DNA from: Acidimicrobiaceae bacterium
Lineage (GTDB): Bacteria > Actinomycetota > Acidimicrobiia > Acidimicrobiales > RAAP-2
Reading direction: 5' to 3'
Assembly: GCA_003133005.1 (NCBI GenBank)
Contig: PKZI01000220.1
Span: 1 to 12,891, forward strand
Length of the DNA stretch: 12,891 nt
Positions 7,142-12,640 of this stretch are shown piece by piece. The position numbers and the translations under genes were made by a program. Below the pieces are notes generated by a model, which was not told where the DNA came from, searched no databases, and saw only the letters and a program-made list of their open reading frames with translations. How positions within the stretch are numbered: the stretch's first letter is position 1; each line of letters begins with the position of its first letter.

Positions 7142-8020
7142 CTACCCGCCGATGCGATCAAGCTCCTCAAGATCACTCTGCGAAAGGACGAGCGCCGCAC
7201 CAGCCACGTTCTCGCGCAGGTGCGCGACCGAAGAAGTGCCCGGGATAAGCAGAATGTTGGGCGATCGCTGCAGAAGCCACGCGATGGCGACGGCCATCGA
7301 ACCGACACCTCGGCGCTCGGCGACCGCATCGAGTTCTCCAGCTTGGAGTGGAGAGAAACCACCCAGTGGGAAGTAGGGCACGTACGCAATACCCTCGTGC
7401 GCGAGCGCGTCGATCAGCTCGTCGTCCTCGCGATGGGCCACGTTGTAGAAATTCTGCACGCAGACAATCGGTGCGACGGACTGCGCTTCTTTGATCTGCT
7501 CAGCCGACACCGTACTTACGCCGAGATGCTTGATCTTGCCCTCTCGCTGTAATTCGGCCAGCGCAGTGAAGGGTTCTTCCAGCGAACCTTCCACGTGCGA
7601 ATGACCATCGTTTCCTCCACCAATTCGCAGATTGACGACGTCGAGCGCGTCGAGACCAAGATTTTCCAAGTTGCGGTCTATGGCCTCTCGAATGTCCTTC
7701 GGACTTCGCGCGTGCGGCCAGCCACCTTTTTCATCACGCGTCGCGCCAACCTTTGTCACGATGCAAAGCGATTCGGGGTACGGCGAGAGTGCTTCGCGAA
7801 TGATTTGGTTGGTGACGTGGGGACCATAGAAGTCCGACGTGTCGATGTGATTGATGCCGAGCGCCACGGCCTCGCGAAGTACGGCCAACGCTTCATCACG
7901 ATCGCGGGGCGGACCGAACACACCGGGTCCCGCGAGTTGCATGGCGCCGAACCCAAGGCGGTTGACCACGAGGTCGTCAGCGAGTTGAAACGTTCCACCG
8001 AGATGAGTGTCGTGGGTCAT
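7142..8020 (-). CDS. pdxI: Pyridoxal reductase-like aldo/keto reductase
   Basis: This is a 292-residue NADPH-dependent aldo/keto reductase with a TIM-barrel fold. It is very close over its whole length to E. coli YdbC/PdxI as I remember it, which reduces pyridoxal to pyridoxine. Shared blocks include GAMQLAGPGVFGPPRDR (25-41), HIDTSDFYGPHVTNQIIREAL (58-78), VCVQNFYN, GIAYVPYFPLGGF and SPNILLIPGTSSVAHLREN. Of the catalytic tetrad, D60, Y65 and K90 are present, while the usual His position in DVVNLR is R132, as in PdxI. The C-terminal R-S-P-N-I-L-L-I-P-G-T-S-S region is the NADPH-phosphate-binding loop. GAAGGAG lies 7 bases before ATG 8020. It follows an arsR-SRPBCC pair on the same strand after a 90-bp gap, so read-through is possible. 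The function is inferred from similarity; B6 salvage is the likely role. Confidence 0.88.
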   Translation of the reverse strand: MTHDTHLGGTFQLADDLVVNRLGFGAMQLAGPGVFGPPRDRDEALAVLREAVALGINHIDTSDFYGPHVTNQIIREALSPYPESLCIVTKVGATRDEKGGWPHARSPKDIREAIDRNLENLGLDALDVVNLRIGGGNDGHSHVEGSLEEPFTALAELQREGKIKHLGVSTVSAEQIKEAQSVAPIVCVQNFYNVAHREDDELIDALAHEGIAYVPYFPLGGFSPLQAGELDAVAERRGVGSMAVAIAWLLQRSPNILLIPGTSSVAHLRENVAGAALVLSQSDLEELDRIGG

Positions 8021-8110
8021 AGTGGCTCCTTCGCGCCCGCGTCGCCGAGGGCTAAAAGGCGAGCCTAAACGTCACCGCTCGAAAGTGGCCAACGCACGAC
8101 GACTCGCTGT

Positions 8111-8548
8111 TCAATCGTCATCGTGCGACGAGTCGGGTCCCGGATCGCCGCCATCCACCACTGTTTGGAGTCGATCGAGGTAAAAACCCCAACCACCTTC
8201 GTGGTCAGTGACGGCGTCGTCGGGCAGACCTCGGTGCACTAAACGCACCATCGTCGCCGCCCCTTGGGCCGTGAGTGTGATCTCGACCTCCGTGGAACCC
8301 GCCGGAATAGGATGATTCGGCTCATCCCAGCCCATCGTGAACACGACCTTCTCGTTGGGCACGACCTCGACGAATTCGCCTACCGCAGGATGCTTGCCAG
8401 CGACCAGCACGAAATACTCGCCCCCCACGGCCGGCTCGAGGCGGGCCTCGGTGCCCATCCACAACACGAACTTGTCCGCGTCGATGAGAAACGGGAAAAT
8501 CGTTGCGGCAGGCGCATCTATCAGGATTTCCTTGCATGCTTCACTCAT
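8111..8548 (-). CDS. SRPBCC/AHSA1-domain protein
   Basis: This 145-residue START-like (SRPBCC) protein has a hydrophobic-cavity fold used by many proteins for lipid, polyketide or chaperone-client binding. Visible features are EILIDAPAATIFPFLIDADKFVLWMG (7-32), matching the first strand and helices with the W-M/W-G pattern of AHSA1-like members; the G-G-E-Y/F turn at about 42-45; and the final amphipathic helix HEGGWGFYLDRLQTVV. The tail is acidic (DSSHDDD). Its ATG overlaps the arsR stop by 4 bases (ATGA, 8545-8548), showing translational coupling. The ArsR-SRPBCC pairing is a common bacterial operon type whose SRPBCC partner usually has no known ligand. Confidence 0.85.
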   Translation of the reverse strand: MSEACKEILIDAPAATIFPFLIDADKFVLWMGTEARLEPAVGGEYFVLVAGKHPAVGEFVEVVPNEKVVFTMGWDEPNHPIPAGSTEVEITLTAQGAATMVRLVHRGLPDDAVTDHEGGWGFYLDRLQTVVDGGDPGPDSSHDDD

Positions 8549-8865
8549 TGCACTTCCCCACTTTCATTCGCTGCGGCCTCGGCCACTAGCTTCAATTTTT
8601 CGAGACTCGATGTCCAAAAAGAGTCGACGAAGGCCCGTACTCGAGCCAATTCGCCTTGATTTGCACTGTAGAGACGACGAGGACCCTCTCGGCGTTCGTG
8701 CACCAGGTCGGCTCGACGAAGTACGCCCAAATGCTGCGAAATCGCCGATCGCGTGACGTCGGGAAAGTGCGCCGCGATCGTGGCCGCCGGTAACTCGCGT
8801 GACCAGACGAGTCTGATGATCTCGCACCGCTTCTCGTCGCCGAGGGACTTTAAGAGGGTCTCCAT
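8545..8865 (-). CDS. ArsR-family repressor (first copy)
   Basis: This is a 106-residue winged-helix regulator. Residues 1-20 (METLLKSLGDEKRCEIIRLV) are the first helices of the fold. The helix-turn-helix is AATIAAHFPDVTRSAISQHL (27-46), where S-x-I-S-Q-H-L is the ArsR recognition helix, and the wing is RREGPRRLYSAN (58-69). The single Cys (C14) and the lack of a C-x-C or His-rich metal site argue against a metal sensor. It leads an operon with the overlapping SRPBCC gene. The promoter is likely leaderless, with TAACGT ending 7 bases before the ATG and three repeated operator half-sites across it, which points to autorepression. The long C-terminal helix (79-106) suits dimerisation. Confidence 0.9.
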   Translation of the reverse strand: METLLKSLGDEKRCEIIRLVWSRELPAATIAAHFPDVTRSAISQHLGVLRRADLVHERREGPRRLYSANQGELARVRAFVDSFWTSSLEKLKLVAEAAANESGEVQ

Positions 8866-8870
8866 CGCAA

Positions 8871-8909
8871 TTACGTTAGCACTTTCTTACGTAAGAATCA
8901 ACTTACGTA
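8871..8909 (-). promoter_or_regulatory. arsR-1 promoter with three phased ACGTAA sites
   Basis: On the - strand a -35 (TTGATT, 8896-8901) and a -10 (TAACGT, 8873-8878) are separated by exactly 17 bases; the -10 ends 7 bases before the arsR ATG. The + strand hexamer TTACGT occurs at 8871, 8887 and 8903, with a constant 16-base step. The middle copy is the core of a perfect 14-base palindrome (8884-8897) that fills the spacer. This is a strong candidate ArsR operator. Confidence 0.7.
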
Positions 8910-9238
8910 TTGTGCAATGAGTCAGGTCGCCCCTGACGGCTCGAAGGCCGAGCGCCGAGGACTGAGTGCCGCGGTCAGCTTGCCGACGATGAAGAGGGCG
9001 ACGCGATTTACGAGCCGTTGAGCGAATGCGAACCGCGAGTGCTCGTGCGACGTTCGCCTCAAGCTTGTGGCGAATCTTGCGAAGAACGATACGTGCCTAT
9101 CGCACGATGACGTCTCCTTAGACTCGACCTTGAGTAGATCAACGTTCGCCAACCCGGCGCAAGAACAGCCACGAAAGTTGTAACGCTGGTGCCCCTTGGA
9201 GTAACTGTTACGACGTCCCTTGAGAACATGGAGCAACT
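8910..9238. other. Intergenic region before msrB, mostly unexplained
   Basis: Between the arsR-1 operator and msrB lie about 330 bases with no gene I can support. An antisense ORF (8922-9236) and a 34-codon ORF (8917-9021, +) have no recognisable content. Near msrB there is GTAAC-T-GTTAC (9201-9211), a perfect 11-base palindrome that may be a regulatory site, and TTGTAA (9178-9183), a possible -35. A weak hairpin, CGTGC-CTATC-GCACG, lies at 9092-9106. The stretch could be a decayed gene. Confidence 0.35.
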
Positions 9239-9712
9239 ATGACAACCAAGTACGAGAAGAATCCCGAAGCCGTCGCGAAGCTCGCGCCACGCCAGTACAA
9301 AGTCACCCAGGAGAGCGCCACGGAGCCGGCGTTCGACAATGAATTCTGGGACAAGAAGGATGCGGGTATCTACGTCGACGTCGTCTCAGGTGAGCCCCTC
9401 TTCGCGTCGACCAAAAAATACGACAGCGGATGTGGCTGGCCGAGTTTCACGGAGCCACTCGTGCCTGAGAACGTCAAGGAGAACAGTGACCGCGCGTTTG
9501 GCATGGTGCGAACTGAGGTCCGCTCCACGCACGCCGACAGTCACCTCGGACACGTTTTCAACGATGGACCGGTCGACCAAGGCGGCCTTCGCTACTGCAT
9601 CAATTCCGCCGCACTACGTTTCGTCCCTTTCGACAATCTTGAGAAGGAAGGCTACGGCGACTACGTCTCGCTCTTTGACGCGGCACCCAAGAAGGAAGGA
9701 AGCGCGCAATGA
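9239..9712 (+). CDS. msrB: Peptide-methionine (R)-S-oxide reductase MsrB
   Basis: This 157-residue enzyme reduces the R-diastereomer of methionine sulfoxide in proteins, with thioredoxin regenerating it. The catalytic Cys is C120 in [14 protein letters not shown], and the resolving Cys is C65 in [11 protein letters not shown]. The substrate-site residues H102 and H105 lie in [11 protein letters not shown]. Only these two cysteines occur. Both zinc-binding C-x-x-C pairs of the classical zinc form are replaced (GIYVDVVSG and [10 protein letters not shown]), so this is the zinc-free type. ATG 9239 has GGAG 5 bases upstream. The gene overlaps msrA by 4 bases. It is cytoplasmic, with no signal peptide. 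Confidence 0.96.
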   Translation: MTTKYEKNPEAVAKLAPRQYKVTQESATEPAFDNEFWDKKDAGIYVDVVSGEPLFASTKKYDSGCGWPSFTEPLVPENVKENSDRAFGMVRTEVRSTHADSHLGHVFNDGPVDQGGLRYCINSAALRFVPFDNLEKEGYGDYVSLFDAAPKKEGSAQ

Positions 9713-10242
9713 CGAACGAGACTGAAAAGGCGATTCTCGCGGGAGGTTGTTTCTGGGGAATGCAAGACCTCATCCGACGCCAACCGGGCGTGCTGAGCAC
9801 GAGAGTTGGCTACAGCGGTGGTGAGGTGGAGAACGCCACCTACCGAAACCACGGCAACCACGCTGAATCGATTGAGATCATCTTCGATCCCTCGGTGACC
9901 TCGTACCGCAAGATCCTTGAATTCTTCTTCCAAATTCACGATCCGACCACGCCAAACCGCCAGGGAAACGATCGCGGCGCCAGTTATCGCTCGGCGATTT
10001 TCTATCTTGACGACGAGCAGCGTCGCGTCGCTGAGGACACGATTGCCGACGTGAACGCCTCGGGACTCTGGCCCGGCGTCGTGGTCACGGAGTTAAGCCC
10101 GGCGGGCGCCTTTTGGGAAGCCGAGCCGGAGCACCAGGACTACCTCGAGCACTACCCGAACGGTTATACGTGCCACTTCCCTCGCCCCAATTGGGTGCTT
10201 CCTCGACGCAATGAGGGCGCCAGCAGCGCGCGGGCGTCCTAA
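9709..10242 (+). CDS. msrA: Peptide-methionine (S)-S-oxide reductase MsrA
   Basis: This 177-residue enzyme reduces the S-diastereomer of methionine sulfoxide. The signature GGCFWG is at residues 12-17 with catalytic C14. Other family blocks are [25 protein letters not shown] with E53, and [19 protein letters not shown] (77-95), which forms the active-site wall. C155 in GYTCHF is a candidate resolving cysteine near the C-terminus. The start codon overlaps the msrB stop as ATGA (9709-9712), so the two enzymes, with complementary stereospecificity, are coupled. The gene converges with the second SRPBCC gene 69 bp on; I see no clear terminator there. It is cytoplasmic. Confidence 0.96.
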   Translation: MTNETEKAILAGGCFWGMQDLIRRQPGVLSTRVGYSGGEVENATYRNHGNHAESIEIIFDPSVTSYRKILEFFFQIHDPTTPNRQGNDRGASYRSAIFYLDDEQRRVAEDTIADVNASGLWPGVVVTELSPAGAFWEAEPEHQDYLEHYPNGYTCHFPRPNWVLPRRNEGASSARAS

Positions 10243-10311
10243 CTCCAATCACTGGCCACGGGCGCTGGGAACTACGCAACGAAACCCAAGCATGTTCGCG
10301 TCGCACTCGAA

Positions 10312-10797
10312 CTAGACGAAAAGAACGTCCATCTGGCCGATTGCGGCGGACAATCCTTCTTTTATCCCCATGGTCATGAAGGTTTCCATTGCCTCAATGG
10401 ATGGGAATTCCGTCAAAACCGTCATGCGCGTCGTCTCGGGCGTTACTTCGCTCAGTATGACGCGAACAATCATGCTGGGCACGCCCGCGCGTGGCGCGCC
10501 GGTCTCGTCAGCGATGCCATTGTCAAACTCGATTCGGTGCGGCGCCTCGATCAACGTGAAGTGCCACCAACCCGGTTCAATCTCACCAGCGGGACCGGTC
10601 ATGAAGTAAGCAACGTTCCCTCCTGGCGTAAAGTCAAACTTCGTCATCGTGGCGGGATAAGTCGGAGGTCCCCACCACCTTTCGAGCAGCCTCGGATTCC
10701 TCCACAACTCCCAAACACGCTCCACGGTTTCGTCGAAGTCGGCGACAATCGTCATCGTGAGCGCAACCGGATCAGTGACCACATTCGACACCGTCAT
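10312..10797 (-). CDS. SRPBCC/AHSA1-domain protein (second copy)
   Basis: This is a 161-residue START-like protein of the AHSA1 (activator of Hsp90 ATPase homologue) type. VERVWELWRNPRLLERWWGPPTYPAT (26-50) is the characteristic helix and W-W-G-P turn, followed by FDFTPGG (54-60), a P-G-W-W-H-F strand and a final helix with GMKEGL/GIKEGL-like content (TMGIKEGLSAAIGQMD). These are typical of the many proteins encoded beside ArsR regulators. Its ATG overlaps the arsR stop by 4 bases (10794-10797), and a GGGGAAG ribosome binding site lies immediately upstream. It is clearly a different subfamily from the first SRPBCC protein, so the two pairs are not a recent local duplication. The ligand is unknown. 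Confidence 0.88.
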   Translation of the reverse strand: MTVSNVVTDPVALTMTIVADFDETVERVWELWRNPRLLERWWGPPTYPATMTKFDFTPGGNVAYFMTGPAGEIEPGWWHFTLIEAPHRIEFDNGIADETGAPRAGVPSMIVRVILSEVTPETTRMTVLTEFPSIEAMETFMTMGIKEGLSAAIGQMDVLFV

Positions 10798-11147
10798 CTT
10801 CCCCTACTCTTTCTACTCTGCTTTTCTAGGACCACGTCCATGCGGTCTACGCGCCCGCGCCACAGATCTTCGTAGTGCCCGAGCAGTACTTGCGCTTTTT
10901 TTACGGCGGCGACATTGCTGCGAACGAATTGTTCGCGCCCTTGACGTCGTTTGGAAACCAGTTCCGCTCGTTCGAGCACCGCGACGTGCTTTTGCACCGC
11001 GGCGAAACTCATTGGATAAAACAGAGCGAGCGCAGAAACCGAATGCTCCCGTTGAAAGGTCCTTTCGACGATGTCGCGTCGCGTGGCGTCACTCAACGCG
11101 TGGAAGAGCTGATCCGTCTTCTGGGCCGGAAGATAATCTACAACCAT
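10794..11147 (-). CDS. ArsR-family repressor (second copy)
   Basis: This is a 117-residue winged-helix regulator. LFHALSDATRRDIVERT (14-30) is the hallmark N-terminal motif of SdpR/YceJ-like ArsR proteins. The helix-turn-helix is VSALALFYPMSFAAVQKHVAVL (37-58), with recognition helix F-A-A-V-Q-K-H-V, and the wing is SKRRQGREQFVRSN (65-78). It has no cysteine, so classical thiolate metal sensing is excluded. The start at ATG 11147 gives MVVDYL, and this start codon sits in the middle of a 34-bp palindrome, so the first codons double as operator DNA. It leads a two-gene operon with the overlapping SRPBCC gene. A C-terminal helix with basic tail (KQSRKSRGR) closes the protein. Confidence 0.9.
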   Translation of the reverse strand: MVVDYLPAQKTDQLFHALSDATRRDIVERTFQREHSVSALALFYPMSFAAVQKHVAVLERAELVSKRRQGREQFVRSNVAAVKKAQVLLGHYEDLWRGRVDRMDVVLEKQSRKSRGR

Positions 11148-11164
11148 ATGGTTGTAGATTATCT
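11131..11164. promoter_or_regulatory. Perfect 34-bp palindrome over the arsR-2 start codon
   Basis: Bases 11131-11164 are a gapless, perfect inverted repeat with 17-base arms, centred between 11147 and 11148 on the core ACAACCATATGGTTGT. It covers the -10 region, the ATG (11145-11147) and codons 2-6 of arsR. The best reading is a dimeric ArsR operator for autorepression. In RNA the same bases could fold over the start codon if transcription began upstream. Confidence 0.8.
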
Positions 11165-11184
11165 ATTCGTACGAAAGATGTCAA
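11156..11184 (-). promoter_or_regulatory. Promoter of arsR-2
   Basis: On the - strand a consensus -35 TTGACA (11179-11184) and TAATCT (11156-11161, T-A-n-n-n-T) are separated by 17 bases, and the ATG follows 8 bases later, implying a leaderless or nearly leaderless transcript. The -10 lies inside the 34-bp palindrome. The spacer holds a second small palindrome, TTCGTACGAA (11166-11175). Confidence 0.6.
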
Positions 11185-11226
11185 GTTCGTTGCGCACGTC
11201 GACGTAAGAGAGGAGCGCCACCGTGC

Positions 11227-11232
11227 CATACT
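11227..11232 (+). promoter_or_regulatory. Candidate -10 before the LprI-like gene
   Basis: CATACT (11227-11232) lies 6 bases before GTG 11239, the same spacing as the first tetR promoter, and no Shine-Dalgarno is visible. It is a candidate leaderless promoter. The match to a -10 is imperfect at the first base. Confidence 0.3.
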
Positions 11233-11238
11233 CAATCC

Positions 11239-11700
11239 GTGCGTCGCCAGGTCACCGTTCTGCTGCTCGTTGTCGCCGTCGCAGTGGGCACGTTCTTCTT
11301 GGGTCGATGGTCGATAAAAAGCACATCGCTCGCAAAGAGCACGTCGACGTCGTCACAAGTGCTGCCGTTGGTGAAGGAGGACTTCACTCTCCTCCCCTGT
11401 GGTTCCGATTCGACGCTGGGGATGGAGGGATGCGAGGAACACGCGATTGTGCACTTGGATAAGCGCATCAATGCCTCACAGCGGATGCTGTATTCATTGC
11501 TTCGAACGACAGAATCGCGCCAGACGATGATCACGGCGGTGGATGAGTGGCTTTCGTATCGTCGAAGTACCTGTCTCGTGGATTCTGACGCGTATGAAAA
11601 CGGCTCCTTAGCGCCGATAGCCTTCGCCAACTGTCTCGTGAGCGTCGACGATCAGCGAGTCACGGTTCTCTCCCACACACTTTCGAACTACGGCAAATGA
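11239..11700 (+). CDS. Membrane-anchored LprI-like (DUF1311-type) protein
   Basis: This is a 153-residue extracytoplasmic protein. Residues 5-22 (VTVLLLVVAVAVGTFFLG) form an uncleaved signal anchor or signal peptide without a lipobox, followed by a Ser/Thr-rich linker (25-40). The domain shows the LprI/DUF1311 pattern: C54 and C65, a helical stretch with L-D-K-R-I-N...M-L-Y-S-L-L (73-88), then W104-L-S-Y-R-R-x-x-C112, Y119-E-N-G-S, C132 and a final R-x-x-x-L. Four cysteines suggest two disulfides. In other bacteria this family includes lysozyme inhibitors, so a cell-envelope role is plausible but unproven. The GTG start is set by its position after the candidate promoter and directly before the membrane segment. 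The next gene is 129 bp on, same strand. Confidence 0.8.
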   Translation: MRRQVTVLLLVVAVAVGTFFLGRWSIKSTSLAKSTSTSSQVLPLVKEDFTLLPCGSDSTLGMEGCEEHAIVHLDKRINASQRMLYSLLRTTESRQTMITAVDEWLSYRRSTCLVDSDAYENGSLAPIAFANCLVSVDDQRVTVLSHTLSNYGK

Positions 11701-11765
11701 AGACGGCGTTCTGCGTCAACAGTGTTGAAAGGAAAATCGCGCAAATAGGTACTAAGACCCGTTTG

Positions 11766-11805
11766 CGTACCGGTACGATTTATAGCGAACAAGGAAACCT
11801 TTCCT
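11766..11805. repeat. Two inverted repeats upstream of the zinc-ribbon gene
   Basis: The 129-bp gap before the zinc-ribbon gene holds a perfect 12-base palindrome, CGTACCGGTACG (11766-11777), then an AT-rich TTTATA, then AGGAAA-CC-TTTCCT (11792-11805), a 6-bp stem with a 2-base loop. They may be operator sites around a promoter, or a weak terminator of the upstream gene. The assignment is open. Confidence 0.35.
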
Positions 11806-11829
11806 GTAGCACCCGCGAGGTGGGAGTAC

Positions 11830-12531
11830 ATGGACTTACTTTTCACCGCCGGTATCGTATTCGTCACCTTTCTTGCAAGCGCCGCGATCATCTCCAAAGC
11901 CGGCTTCGCTCGTCTGTGGCTATTGGTGCCGCTGGCACCAACGATCACGTGGGCCGTGACTATCGTTCTTCTTCGCGTGCGATTTCACGCTTTCGTGAAC
12001 GTGGGCGTCTTGGCGTCGACGGTGCCTAGCACCCTTTCGTCCATCTACGGCACCACGTATTCTGCGATGTTCACCATTGACTGGATCACCTTGGCGGTCG
12101 CGTGGCTCTTTCTGATCTTTTTCGCCATCGCTCGCTGGCCGAGTGGGGCTTCAGGTCGCTCATCTCGCCGAGCCGGTCCGTCGCTGCAAGTAATCGAGGC
12201 CGATCGAGGAGCCGATGTACCTATTCAATCGTCGTCATCATCACAAGTCCGCTCACACCATCCACTGCCTCGAGGACCCGGCTTTGGTGCACTTACGTAC
12301 ATTCCCGGTCCTGGATCGCCCTCTCAGAGAGGCGCCACTACCATCGCTGAGCGACAAGAAAATAGACAACTCGCGACGTTCTGCGCTCGATGCGGTGAAT
12401 CAATCCCCGGAAACCGCGCCATCGGACACGAATGCCCAAACGCGGGAGGGCCCGCTACCTTTTGTCGATATTGCGGCAACCTAAACGGCGAAGATCTCCG
12501 CACATGTTCCACGTGCGGAGCGAGCTGGTGA
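11830..12531 (+). CDS. Membrane protein with C-terminal double zinc ribbon
   Basis: I do not recognise this family. The 233-residue protein has hydrophobic segments at about 4-22, 28-48, 55-72 and 82-101, a low-complexity Ser/Gly/Pro linker (about 105-180), and a Cys-rich C-terminus. The latter carries C185-x2-C188 with H200 and C202, then C212-x2-C215 and C226-x2-C229, ending GASW. That is the layout of a double zinc ribbon, used for protein or nucleic-acid binding on the cytoplasmic side. The ribosome binding site GAGGTGGGAG (about 11817-11826) supports ATG 11830. Membrane anchors joined to zinc ribbons occur in many actinobacterial hypothetical proteins. The gene is on the same strand as the LprI-like gene, with 129 bp between them, and converges with the Lys-rich gene. 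Confidence 0.75.
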   Translation: MDLLFTAGIVFVTFLASAAIISKAGFARLWLLVPLAPTITWAVTIVLLRVRFHAFVNVGVLASTVPSTLSSIYGTTYSAMFTIDWITLAVAWLFLIFFAIARWPSGASGRSSRRAGPSLQVIEADRGADVPIQSSSSSQVRSHHPLPRGPGFGALTYIPGPGSPSQRGATTIAERQENRQLATFCARCGESIPGNRAIGHECPNAGGPATFCRYCGNLNGEDLRTCSTCGASW

Positions 12532-12595
12532 CACGACACCTTCAAGAACCGACCGAGATTTCTTCGTAAACGCGACCGAGACACACGATCCCTTC

Positions 12596-12611
12596 GAGGT
12601 TTTCTAACCTC
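12596..12611. terminator. Short bidirectional hairpin between convergent genes
   Basis: GAGGTT-TTCT-AACCTC is a perfect 6-bp stem with a 4-base loop in the 109-bp gap between two convergent genes. It has no clear T-run on either side, so terminator function is only plausible. Confidence 0.4.
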
Positions 12612-12640
12612 TATTCAACGATCGAGTGCCGCCGTCATTT

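Noticed and set aside
7632..8068. + strand frames antisense to pdxI
   Set aside because: They are shadows of a strongly conserved enzyme gene with no motif or ribosome binding site of their own.
8917..9021. 34-codon + strand frame starting MSQVAPDGSK, next to the arsR-1 operator
   Set aside because: The only -10 candidate (TATTGT, 8908-8913) is too close to the ATG, there is no ribosome binding site and no similarity I recognise; kept only as part of the unexplained gap.
8922..9236. 104-codon - strand frame in the gap between arsR-1 and msrB
   Set aside because: No recognisable motif, an unusual composition, no Shine-Dalgarno, and a start that would overlap the msrB start region.
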